Positions 28,401 through 37,500 of a stretch of 64,000 nucleotides of DNA are shown piece after piece. Source of the DNA: an uncultured Eggerthellaceae bacterium (lineage in GTDB: Bacteria; Actinomycetota; Coriobacteriia; Coriobacteriales; Eggerthellaceae); NCBI GenBank assembly GCA_946618265.1, contig CAMOLA010000003.1, forward strand, positions 1 through 64,000. Reading direction: 5' to 3'. The translations under genes and the position numbers were made by a program. Each line of letters opens with the position of its first letter. Positions within the stretch are counted from its first letter, which is position 1. Below the pieces are notes generated by a model. The model saw only the letters and a program-made list of their open reading frames with translations. It was not told where the DNA came from and did no database searches.

Positions 28401-29582
28401 ATTAAAACGCCGACAGGCTATGCGGCGCTTGACGAGCCAATCACTATCACAGTGTCGACAACGCAACCGAGCAGTTATGACCTGACTGTGATATCGGGAA
28501 CCACTACTTACTATATTACGCTGAGCGGGCCGACTGGCTTCTATACAACCACTCCAGCTTCAGATTCTGCCATGGCGTGCATCACCGTCAAGAATCGCTC
28601 CGTGCAGAATCTGAGGGTCGTAAAGGTAGGTGTCGATGGCAATACAAGAACCCCGTTAAGCGGCGTTCAATTTGAGCTGTATGATCAGGTCCGAGACAGT
28701 GAAGGAAACGTGCGTCCGGCCTATAGTCCCAAGACAGGCTATGAAAATCTTGTAACAAAGGATGACGGTCTTCTCGAGGAAATAACGATGAGCCTCGGGA
28801 CGGGTACGTATTACCTGAGGGAAAAAGCTGCACCCAGTGGCTACAAGAAGCTGGCAGAAGACCTGTGCTTTACGATTGGCAAGGACGGAACCGTAAAGAT
28901 TAATAATGCCGGATATACAGACTGGCTGACTAAAGATACTTCCACTCCAGGCGCCGTTTCCTATCAAATGAGCATTGAGAATATGTCCCTTGGTATTGCT
29001 CTCCGAAAGACAGACGAAATGGGAAAGGCGTTGCCCGGATCAAAGTTCGTGCTCTACAAAAAGAACGATAGGGGCGCTTTTGAAATTGCTACAGGAATTG
29101 ACGGAGTTGGGGAAGATGGTCTTATAAATCTAACGGATAAAGCCGAAATGGCTTTCACCGGCATGCCCAACGGCATCTACAAGCTCACAGAGACTTATGC
29201 TCCTTCTGGCTACATCATATTGACGAAGGATGTCTACTTCAGCATATCCAACGGAGCTGTAACGCTTACAGATGTAGAAGGTAGCCCAGAGACATATACC
29301 GACGTATCGCTCCTGGATAACAACACGACCATTGCGGTGAAAAATACACCCGGCGCTGAGCTCCCCATGACCGGCGGCATGGGCACCTGGCCGCTCTACC
29401 TGCTTGGCATCGGGTTCATTCTTCTCGCAGGCGGGATGCTCGTGGCGCGACGCCGCCCGCTGCTGGCCCTTTCGCGCGAGCTGGCATACACGCGTGCGCG
29501 CAACAAGCTAGGCAGGCGCGTTTACCAGCATAAGGGCTTCACGCGCATCGTTGCGACTCGCCGGAATCGCCGACCCAGGTAG
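22407..29582 (+). CDS. Giant LPxTG surface adhesin 1 (fibro-slime and SpaA/Cna_B-type domains)
   Basis: Cell-wall-anchored protein of 2391 aa. After a basic N-terminus a hydrophobic stretch (LLAVFGCIAVLATAFALMLP) acts as signal. Next come three His/Cys repeats (EEHTHTKACYEQ, GHVHTKECYEK, EEHTHTDVCYEQ), an acidic Ser-rich linker, and a domain shared with the two paralogues downstream (KADLKDAKGKVTLTVEVEAP onward, to about residue 510). The variable centre contains a fibro-slime/PA14-like domain near 1249-1305 (FTGDDDFWFYVDGELVLDLG) and about five SpaA/Cna_B-type modules after residue 1588 (for example YLPGAEFTLKDSGG, GTYYLREKAAPSGY). The sorting signal LPMTG at 2319-2323 is followed by a membrane span and an unusual 43-residue basic tail. 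GTG 22407 is chosen over TTG 22398 for ribosome-site spacing. The centre is AT-richer than both ends. No sortase gene lies in the window. Confidence 0.88.
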   Translation: MNKRGEHTAATQKRSARVARAHQLRVRNRRLLAVFGCIAVLATAFALMLPALSMTRGALVCDLEEHTHTKACYEQVLTCGQEEGEGADSETGEGGHVHTKECYEKQLACGKEEHTHTDVCYEQVQPEESADQGEDDSASDGTDPSADDSGGESDSQAAAEDGSELDGADDLSSEGSATDEPANSESSSSVGALEPGESADMPAQSFKADLKDAKGKVTLTVEVEAPQGAFPAGTFMKIDGVAASEIEGAVEKAVAEKTDGKITKIQAVDITFREGDAHGKEIEPARDITVKLTSKLIAETEKPLVVHVDDKGKADVVDTLTKKQLKKRDLKAEDDQLLFDADKFSTYGIVITTLEQTLTASDGNNYTVTVTAPAEAGVPADADLAVREIEGDGDEYEGEFEDLAQRAEAALDVEEGTSNVRLFDIKILNSEGQKVEIAAPVDVKIELADWGDGASSGTQVVHFADESDAGDVIAGVETDAKRQGLTLSFAASGFSVYAIVDAPEPVANVSTGWYEASSLDQIEELGEGGFYVSWNKYYLTGGLVHNVSGNSDRDGLEATSATHNSVPEDLAAKFYFIRQEGTDTFRIYTKGEGDTKNYVKMTSVSGNDTRAGLTFVTDESEATAFTIEKDGNNNRFYVSAKLPNNKPYWWNRNTNQLGGVGAFAAYNTKANNNTAIVTLSYYVTAERDPYELDGKTFGIAYNDNSATAAAMMAEEAGNQNRLAGLDMLIRPDVLSNSGNLLVAENSDIQEWTFESTGEDKYYIKTTVDGVEKYLCINGGNVRLVDSQAEASQIQATPGTGTNSGKWHFTVGSHSLNYAGSNAKNFNADNKNPATSWLNLVEKSTLTEDDFVEYTARKISASDEILSATEKDDNGDIQVDEQGKPVYKSEKTKVVIYTRVWNETTKKYEFYAVDHDGSLVRVYDSGDQINWTGNQVNSTLWEFTEYTNEDGTPTYFYELENTAYTETYLAPQSESIISGQPVGINLNGRKEGFDYTSIVAWDDDAYAYSGLKVMPDESGTLRVVTCPLDEADDFLFAVITPPVEEADPTTTVATVDNDEFGISIKMTDFNNPIVGERDSKQTEYLGKRPWDAHHAFEAETGLVSTNLTNGYPTVTANTGMNGHSLSELFDCNDEKNIRTSANHLFIQSVYNESGYFEYDSTQNFAHLNENGNFTVYNQLAAIGASTGQTRTHGQFMPYNDISPETGYAHDGQGNVITNKTDVKGNELPDTDPRKGEPLYSIPQNKADYYYGMELSAVFTQTPDGVDNWGHDIIFEFTGDDDFWFYVDGELVLDLGGVHSAVGGSVNFRTGEVNCNGVQTTLYDIFKSNYQVRGLNVADVDNLFVTKTVNDRTVHVFNDYTTHEMKMFYMERGAGASNLKMRFNLASVKPGTVELSKQLNGVDNAKNKLIQYPYQIWYQTAEYEQNADGTYVLDGNGNRVISRYNTPILLSQPASNTNLTGQVYAVYKGTKTLIPFKDSMAIGGTTYNNVFLLKAGETAVINFPENTYRYKIVECGVDTAVYEHVYINGDQSGNEIFGKPHNNTDGWDPAGGPETPPTSTTTYTGSTRSDFGITYDSTEERPRVEYTNEVPPEVMRTASFKKVLYNSAGERLSDEAAAQVKAAFTFRLSLGNEFANQENLLPADMYTYYIKGPDNTYCKWDKANKKFVSLGDDVDTFEEFKDLSEADRKAGTFTTSMYGTISKIPAGYTVEVRDLIVGTKYKIEERDAELPKGYTRRDSDGYVRTDLTGGNVVYYTENGTYGRHPEAGNTTTAEPISDTIADKTESPNIEIRNQEGWGLTAKKEWTDKDFIIHDPVYLAVYLKDGNDNPGALVDESVRRLNTNETEVYWFFPDLKIGDQTYTFDKFIVCEVALTGTLSVNESTGVVTGYNSITPIAEGGSISVSGKTYSGAERTENYTVNYKSGESTGHNENIRTDIVTNSRPGIQIYKTDWNGDHYLPGAEFTLKDSGGNDVGHASYTSDSKGLVTTAYLNEGTFTLNEIKTPTGYAALDEPITITVSTTQPSSYDLTVISGTTTYYITLSGPTGFYTTTPASDSAMACITVKNRSVQNLRVVKVGVDGNTRTPLSGVQFELYDQVRDSEGNVRPAYSPKTGYENLVTKDDGLLEEITMSLGTGTYYLREKAAPSGYKKLAEDLCFTIGKDGTVKINNAGYTDWLTKDTSTPGAVSYQMSIENMSLGIALRKTDEMGKALPGSKFVLYKKNDRGAFEIATGIDGVGEDGLINLTDKAEMAFTGMPNGIYKLTETYAPSGYIILTKDVYFSISNGAVTLTDVEGSPETYTDVSLLDNNTTIAVKNTPGAELPMTGGMGTWPLYLLGIGFILLAGGMLVARRRPLLALSRELAYTRARNKLGRRVYQHKGFTRIVATRRNRRPR

Positions 29583-29585
29583 CAA

Positions 29586-29618
29586 AATGGGTCAGGCAAC
29601 CAGGTTGCCTGACCCATT
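29586..29618. repeat. Family E palindrome (AATGGGTCAGGCAACC)
   Basis: A perfect 33-bp odd palindrome with a central A. It starts four bases after the adhesin 1 stop codon. A second copy with one mismatch is at 29864-29898; together they bracket the remnant of a PIN-domain gene. Confidence 0.9.
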
Positions 29619-29838
29619 AGTTGACGGCATTGAATGTGAGCTTTCCTTGTTTGCGCATCTCGGCGAGCCAACCTGCGGGCGATAGGGTGGGAACCAGGGA
29701 ATTGCGGAAGCCTTTGCAATCGCGAGTAATCAGGTAATCGGCCCGAATCTTGTTTACGCAGAGCACGACGAGGCAGCCTGGGACAGTCAGAATATAAACA
29801 TGTAAACACTTATCGGTAAACAGATACAGGATTGAATA
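29617..29838 (-). pseudogene. C-terminal remnant of a PIN-domain (VapC-like) toxin
   Basis: The minus-strand frame encodes 73 residues ending in the typical end of a PIN toxin: VVLCVNKIRADYLITRDCKGF then RNSLVPTLSPAGWLAEMRKQ. The pattern 'aDylITRd.k.F..s..p.lsP..wL' is diagnostic by eye. The N-terminal half with the first catalytic Asp and the Glu is gone: the frame is closed by TGA at 29839-29841, there is no start codon with a ribosome site, and upstream DNA is AT-rich and unrelated. The stop TAA overlaps the outer end of a family E palindrome, suggesting repeat insertion trimmed the 3' end. No antitoxin gene is adjacent. Confidence 0.6.
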
Positions 29839-29863
29839 TCATAATGATTGATTTATTAATCAT

Positions 29864-29898
29864 AAATGGGTCAGTCAACCTGGTTGCCTGACCCATTT
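29864..29898. repeat. Family E palindrome, second copy
   Basis: 35 bp, arms AAATGGGTCAG.CAACC with one mismatch and a central T. It lies downstream of the PIN remnant and about 110 bases before the next start codon. Confidence 0.85.
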
Positions 29899-30005
29899 TT
29901 AGCCGTATAGCGAAAAGACGCGCCTTTCCCTCCGATGGCCATTGCCGCGCATGTCAGAATAGGGTTCACTGTTTCCAGAGGTGTTGGCGTGGGGTCGGAG
30001 GAATC

Positions 30006-31106
30006 ATGGCAAGGGTAGGCAACCGCGTTTCGGCGTTGTTGTTGGCAGCCATCATGGCAACGATGCTCATGTCCCTGATGGGCGCGTCGGCGGCATTCGC
30101 GGATGATAAACCAATCTACGGGATAAGCCTGAATCTCGACTTGAACCAAATCAACCTCAATTCAAAGCTGACGGAAGGCGAGGTGTGCGCGCGGGCGAAT
30201 GGCGCGTTGAGCCTCGATGCCCAAACGGAAGGCGTAAGTCTCGTAGGGTTTGATGGCATCGAGAAGTTCGATTGGGAAACATCTCAATGGTCTACCATTG
30301 AAAACGACAATACCGACGTCGTGGCACCGGGTCCGATTTATTACGGCGTGTATACAGTCAAGCCTAACAGTGGATATATTTGGCCTGGAGAGATCGCGAA
30401 CGAGCACTACAGAACGCGCTTCAATCCGTCCGGGGGTTTCCGGCTGTATGTAAACGACACGCGATGCACGAAAGCGTTTTTCGCCTGCGCGACGGATTCA
30501 ACGCTGAAACTGTGGATTCCGATCGACTACAACATCTCCAACGATTCGGCTGAAATCTCCCGGAATGCGTTCACCTACAATGGCAAAGCCCAGTTTCCCC
30601 AGGTCGAATCGGTGGCGCTGGGGGCAGGGCTGGAATTACAGGCGGACTATTACGACGTCACCTATACCGACAAGAACGGAAACAAGATCACGCCCATCAA
30701 TGCTGGGAAGTACTTCGTGCGCATCGCCGCGAAGGGGGCCGTGAGCGAGTACGGTCCCGAATACTACGGCGCGATCAGCAAGGAGTTCACGATAGAGAAA
30801 GCCGCCAATACGCTATCTGCCAAAGGAAAGACCGCAAAGGTCAAGTACTCCAAGCTGAAGAAAAAGAACCGGAAGCTTTCGGTATCCAAGGTGATCAAGT
30901 TCAAGAACAAGGGCCAAGGCCAGCTGTCATACAAGAAGAAAAAAGGCAACAAGAAGATCTCCATCAACGGCAAGACCGACAAGGTAACCGTGAAGAAGGG
31001 CCTCGAGAAAAAGACCTACAACGTGAAGGCCCTGGTACGGGCGGCTGGCAACGGCAACTACAAAGCCGCGGAGAACGTCGTCACCTTCAAGGTGAAAGTG
31101 GTGTAA
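30006..31106 (+). CDS. Secreted protein with Lys-rich Ig-like C-terminus
   Basis: Exported protein of 366 aa. A Sec signal peptide (ALLLAAIMATMLMSLMGASA, cleavage likely after AFA) is followed by an N-terminal region without recognised family. From about residue 180 there is an MBG-like stretch (AFTYNGKAQFPQV ... YDVTYTDKNGN ... INAGKYFVRI), then a Lys-rich segment (VKYSKLKKKNRKLSVSKVIK) and a final beta-rich module (YNVKALVRAAGNGNYKAAEN). This combination is common in secreted proteins of Coriobacteriia. It has no LPxTG motif or lipobox, so it is either released or bound by charge. GGAGG 5 bases before the ATG fixes the start. It lies between adhesins 1 and 2 and may contribute to the same surface layer. 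Confidence 0.8.
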   Translation: MARVGNRVSALLLAAIMATMLMSLMGASAAFADDKPIYGISLNLDLNQINLNSKLTEGEVCARANGALSLDAQTEGVSLVGFDGIEKFDWETSQWSTIENDNTDVVAPGPIYYGVYTVKPNSGYIWPGEIANEHYRTRFNPSGGFRLYVNDTRCTKAFFACATDSTLKLWIPIDYNISNDSAEISRNAFTYNGKAQFPQVESVALGAGLELQADYYDVTYTDKNGNKITPINAGKYFVRIAAKGAVSEYGPEYYGAISKEFTIEKAANTLSAKGKTAKVKYSKLKKKNRKLSVSKVIKFKNKGQGQLSYKKKKGNKKISINGKTDKVTVKKGLEKKTYNVKALVRAAGNGNYKAAENVVTFKVKVV

Positions 31107-31564
31107 GAGGCGCGGCAAAAAGCTAGCCCTTTGCGACATCAGCCTCCTTGCGAAAGGGCTGTGTCCGCTGACTAATCGCCATGTTTTTCAACGTTAACGG
31201 GATGGCGCTCTGGATGGCGTCCCGTTTTTCAGCGTCTTTCTTGTCGGCAATCTTTTTGCGGAGCTCATCTAGTATTACATGCTTCATATGAGCTTCACAA
31301 TTAGTGTTTGAGTGGGCAAACACCGCTCATATGACATAGGCCTGTAGATTAGTAGTATTTGTCAATGAGTAATCCATAAGTCAAACAATACCTGATAGAT
31401 TAGATGGCCAAAATTCCTCAATTTGCAATCAAATCTGACGTGACAAATGAAGCAATTGGTATTGATGATAAGCTCATTAAAACAGAAAGTATCGCATTTG
31501 AACTGCTAGGTTGATGAGTGCAAATGTCGTGTTAACGGCGGCATTGATGAGAATACGGAGAAGC
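31107..31564. other. Gap before adhesin 2; no confident gene
   Basis: About 460 AT-rich bases. A 54-codon minus-strand frame (31287 to 31123, beginning MKHVILDELRKKIADKKDAE) has a plausible helical composition, but no ribosome binding site or promoter. It could be a degraded gene and is not called. AT-rich tracts near 31330-31500 may hold the promoter of adhesin 2, but no clear -35/-10 pair is seen. Confidence 0.4.
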
Positions 31565-34500
31565 ATGAGCGAGCAAGCAACAACGAGGAGCACGTATCTA
31601 CGCGAACGATTGCTCGATCTTCGGCGAGAGCGTATGGTCGCCGTGTTCGGATGCTTCGTCGTGCTCGTGACTGCAATCGCGCTCATGTTGCCTGCGCTCA
31701 GCATGACGCGCGGCGATCTGGTGTGCAGCCTGGAGGAGCACGCGCATTCGGCCTCCTGCTACGAGAAGGTGCTCGTGTGCGGGCAGGAGGAAGGCGAGGG
31801 CGCCGATCCCGAGACGGGCGAGGGCGGCCACGTGCACACGAAGGACTGCTACGAGAAGAAGCTCGTGTGCGAGATCCCCGAGCACAAGCACTCTGATGCG
31901 TGCTACGAGCAGGTTGAGGACGAGGGCGAAGGCAGCGCCTCGGGCACGGCCAGCGACGGCTCGGCAGCCGATTCCGGCGATGGCAGCGAGGGCGCAGACG
32001 GTGCCAATGACGTGGGCGCGGACGGCGCCAACGACTCCGACGGCGGCCAGGCCGCAGGCGACGGCGAGCCGTCCGGCTCGGCGAGCTCCGTCGGCGCGGT
32101 CGAGGCCGGCTCCGGCTCCGACATGCCCGCCCAGTCCTTCAAGGCCGACCTGAAGGACGCGAAGGGCAAGGTGACGCTCACCGTCGAGGTCGAGGCCCCC
32201 GAGGGCGCGTTCCCCGCCGGCACCTTCATGAAGATCGACGGCGTCGACGCGTCTGACATCGAGGGCGCGGTCGAGAAGGCCGTCGCCAAGAAGGCCGACG
32301 GCAAGGTCACCCAGATCCAGGCCGTCGACATCGCGTTCCACAAGGGCGGCGCCGAGGGCGCCGAGATCGAGCCCGCCCGCGACATCACGGTCAAGCTCAC
32401 GAGCGCGCTCATCGCCGAGGCAGAAAAGCCCTTGGTCGTGCATGTCGACGACAAGGGCAAGGCCGATGTGGTCGACACCCTGGCCAAGAAGGAGCTCAAG
32501 AAGCGCGACCTCAAAGCCGAGAATGATCAGCTTTTGTTCGACAGCGACAAGTTCAGCACGTATGGCATTGTCGTCACCACGCTCGAGAAGACACTCGTCG
32601 CGAGCGATGGCAAGACCTACAAGGTGACGGTCGCGTGTCCGCACGAGGCCGGTATACCCGAGGACGCCGAGCTTGCCGTAAAAGAAATCATCGAAGATTC
32701 TGAGGAGCACGACGAGTATGCGGCTAAAGCGGAGTCTGCGCTTGGAATGGAGAAAGGAAGCGCTGGGTATATTCGTCTATTCGATATAAAAATCGTGGAC
32801 AAGCATGAGCAAGGGGTTAAGTATCAACCGGTAGAAGGCGCGACCGTTGATGTCAGTGTTGAGCTCGAGGACAACAAGAACGATTCTCTAAGTGTTGTGC
32901 ATTTCGTTGATGGAGAAAGAGCGGGAACAGTTGTAGAAGGCGCTCGAGTTGATGGACAGGTGGTCAACTTTGAGGCAGATGGATTCAGCATTTACGCAAT
33001 TATTGGCACCGATAATAACAAGCGATTTGTCTACAATTTCTACAATGGCGAAACCCCGGTTGCAACCCAATACGTTAAGCCCATTGACAGTACAGTAGAA
33101 GAAAACTCCTGGCTGTATGATCCGGGTATTACCTCTGAGTACGGTCAGATTTTCCTCGGTTGGCGTATTGACGACAAGGGCGAGATCATGGATGTGGATG
33201 CCCTGAATCGTGATCTGGCCGCGCGCTTTGAAGGCGAATATGAAGATGGAACAGAGATCAATGTTTATGCCGCTTTTACTAAAGCATGGTATCTGCGCTA
33301 TCTGAATCAGGATAACGAGAACAATACGACCGTTTTAAAAACCATCTCGGTAGCATCGGATGCTCCGGAAGCGCAGAGGATCTTTACCATCGATTACGAG
33401 GTCGATCTCAGCGACAGCGAGCTCTTTGAGGGGTGGATTGCGCTTAATGGCAACGTTTTTCAGATAGGCGAAAAAATCTTGTTGGGCGAAGTTCCTGACG
33501 GAAAGACGCTTATGAGAGATAGTGCCGGACGTCAATATTATCTGGCTGATCCCGATGCTGAGGATGTAGAGCAAGATGGCATTTATCCCAACCGAATCTA
33601 TACAAATACGGAGGGCCACCAGGACCTTTATCTGAAAGTGCAAAACCGCTATTGGTTGGTGTTTGTCGATAATGACACCGTGACGAACGATGCTGGCGAG
33701 GAAGTTTCCGGTGGTGCCACTTACGTACCGCCTCAGCGTATCTTCAATGATGGCGAGGGTGGTGCGGAAGATACCCTCACGGCGAAACCGACGGATCCTA
33801 CCTGGCGTGGTTATGAGTTTGTTGGTTGGAATGAGTCTTCGGACGGCTCTGGAAATTGGTGGCTTAAGTATGAGACGGAAGAGGTCACCGATGAGGTAAG
33901 CGGAATTACTTACGAACGCGTCAAGGACAGCTTAGAGGTAGAGAGCCAGTTTGGTACGACGCTGAATCGCGATGTTACGCTCTATGCAATCTGGACTCCA
34001 TCTGTGACGGAATACCACGTCATGTACTGGCAGCAGGCAGTCACGGACACGCCGGGGTTGACAAGCGATCAGAAACACTACGATTATGTGAGCAGCGCGA
34101 CCCGCTATGCTTTAACTGGTGAAGAAGTTTCGACAACCAACGCCGATCGTAATATGGGCGGTACGACGAATTCGACATTTGGATACTACTTTACTTATAA
34201 CGGGGATAATTCTGATACATCCAAACATGCTGCGGCAGACGGCACGACGACGTTGAATGTTTATTATGATCGTCGGACTATAACAATCAACTTTACTTCG
34301 AATAATGGCAATTTCGACGCCACCTCTACGACTAATACTGGCGAAGCGGATGGCGAGACAGTGACGCTCTATCCTGACGGTAATGGCGGGTATTATTACA
34401 TTAAGGATACAAGCGAGGATATTACGGTTTATCCGACGCGATATTCTGTAAGCAATAACGATAATGACAATGACCCTCAGAAGTATCGTTTTAACAATGG

Positions 34501-37500
34501 GCAAATGCAGGCTGTATACTATAGAAATAGGAATTGGTATACATCTTCTAGCGGCAATTCCGGATGGATTTATAACTCGAATTTTACCCGCTATATTCAA
34601 GCCAATAATGGAACAATTGGCGTTTATAATAACCAGCTCGTTACGCTTGATGCCAACGGTGCTTATACCTATACAGTAACTGGTACAGAGAACGTACCAT
34701 ATACCGGAGAGGTTACAACAAATACGACAACAGAGTCTGTAAACAGCTATACCCTTACCGGTCTTTACGGAGCGCCTCTCATTGATTGGCCATCTCCTGG
34801 TACTAATTATGCTTGGAGAAGTGGCAGTACTAATGGGTCTTTTTATTTGGGAAAACTGACTTCTTTTATTCTTCCAGGAAGTGTTAATACTGGTGGAAAC
34901 CAGGTGACGTGGAATCTTTATCGCGGTACCTATGATTCTAGCATGACAATCCACACGAGGCAGATGGATGTTAACGGTCAGTATCCAGACGAAGATTATG
35001 ACACTTCACCCATTTCTTCTAGTTCTACTGGGATTACTTTAAACCGAGCTAAGTATGAGGGATTTGATTTTGACCGTTATGTTTGGGGAAGTAATTCAGG
35101 GACTATTCCTGATGGTGCATCTTCATTGTATGCTCCTCGCCCAGATAATGGATACTATTACGTGACTGCAGATATGTACGCCTATTACGCCCGTCATCAG
35201 GCGCAGATTCACTACATTTCAACTAACGATGGCACCGTGACATCGGACTCTGACTTGATTTACTACCAAGCTGGCCTTAGCGACTACGGTCCGGGTGGCT
35301 CAAAATACTATGAACCGACCAACGCTAAGGAAGGTTACGTCTTCACTGGTTGGTATCTGGACGAGGCATGTACGATTCCTTTCGACTTTTCGAAAGAGAC
35401 GATGACCGACACCGGTATTACGCTCTATGCTGGCTGGAGCTATGAGCGCGTCCGCGTGGTATTGGTGCCTACGCCAAATAACTACGATAATGATTCGGTT
35501 TACTTCGCCAACAACCAGGCGCTGACATTCCGCATGGATTATAACGAGGCTGTCAGCGACGCCAATATTAACTCATCCGTTGCGAAGCGTTTGGGCTATA
35601 AGCTGATTGGTTGGTATACCGACCCCAGCTTCGACAATGAAACCGAGTGGACATTCTCCACTCAGGTCAATAAGTATGTCACTGACGGGAATGGAAATCA
35701 GGTAGTCGATATGGACTACCGGCACAGTGATTACTGGAACCAGTACGGCGACAACGACGGCAAGCATGATGATGTAGTCGGCATATTATTCCTCTATGCA
35801 AAGTGGGAACTGGACATTGACGAGAATGCGCTCTATGTGGAGTACGAGGTTCCGGATGATTATCTAGTACACAATAGTCTTGGCGATCTGCAGACGACCG
35901 TTCCGGTCGATACATTGAAATATCTTGTCCTTACGGACGAATACGACAGTCGCGCGATCCACATCGCGGAAGCACCTACAGGCTACGCACCTGGCTACAA
36001 TTTCACCAAGTGGGTAGTTTTGAACGCAGATGGATCAGAATCGGCTGAGCGTTACAGCCCGGGTGATACCTGGGAGCTGACAGGTTCCAACTACGAGCAG
36101 TTTGTAACAACCAAAACGTTTACCGATCAAAATGGCGATCCGATTTTGGACGATGAGGGCAACCCCGTTACGATTCAGGTTCTCCGAATCAGGGCTGATT
36201 TCGATATCCAGGTCGACAAGTCAACCGCTGTAACCTATGATCCGAACGGCGGTGTCGGTCGCCAGATAACAGAAACTTATTTTATCAATGAAGATTTTGA
36301 CATGCGCGATGTCAGCACGTATTCCCGCGAAGGCTATGCCCTTGTTGGCTGGGCATTTGACGAAGACGCTGATTGGCGCAAATTTGTTGATAGCGCAGGC
36401 GAGGCGCTTCCCTCAACTGTTCCCGATGTACTGAACGATGATGGAACTCAGCTTATTGGATTTACGTTAGGAGCACACGTAGCCGCAGATAATCTCAATT
36501 CTTCTGATACGTATCAAACGGTGGCCAATACTGACGAAAACTTGGTTTATGCAGTATGGAAACCAAAAACTTATACCGTTACAGTGGTGAAGCGGACTGA
36601 GAGCGAGGATTACCAGAATGAGGTGTTTGACTTCGGAGCAGTTATGACGCCGGTATCTGGGGAGAGTTCGCAAACGGAATTCAAGCTTGTTGGTAATGAG
36701 ATCGGCGCGACGGTTGACGGTGTCACGTACTCAAGCTCAGAGACGTTCGAGGGCGTTCCATATGGCACGGTTTTCAGTGTTACAGAAAATGCGCCGGGTT
36801 ATATGCCTACAGTAACTTATAGCTGCGAAGGTGCAGATGACGATGCGAAGAATGTGTCTAATGAGTCATCTTTGAATGGAGCTTCACTAACGGTCTATGG
36901 CAATATGACGGTAATCTTCACGAATAGGCCTAGTACGGTAGGTCTTGAAATCGTCAAGATTGACCAAGAGGGCGTTCCGCTCGTCGGGGCTTCTTTCAGT
37001 TTGGTTGGTGGAGACGTTAATGAAACAAACCTTATTTCAGCCAAAGCAGATGCAGAAAAGGCGACTCCGGCGATTGTTTACGTTAATCATGAACTTCCGA
37101 TTGGCGCCTATACATTGACGGAGACAAATCCGCCAAACGGCTATTTACCGATGGAATTTCCGTGCCGAATTACCGTAACGCAAGATTCTGAGACGGGCCA
37201 GATGGTTGTGAAGGCGGTTTTTGACGACGGGTCTGCAGAGGGGACTGAAGTTGCTCCTGAGTACCTGATATATGACAACGAGAGCGAGAGGTGGACTCTT
37301 AAGATCATGAATAACGCCGGCGTCGAGCTGCCCCATACCGGCGGCATGGGCACGCTGCCGCTCACGCTGCTCGGCATCATGCTCATCGTGGGTGCGGCGG
37401 GGTTCCTCGTGGCGCGGCGTCACCCGCTGACGGCGCTCTCGCGCGAGTGGGCCTACTACAACGCGCGCCGCGTCATGGGCAGGCGCGTCCACGAGCACAA

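Noticed and set aside
31123..31287. Small minus-strand frame MKHVILDELRKK... between the secreted protein and adhesin 2
   Set aside because: Composition is plausible for a small protein, but no ribosome site or promoter is visible and it is not recognisable; left as part of the gap description.
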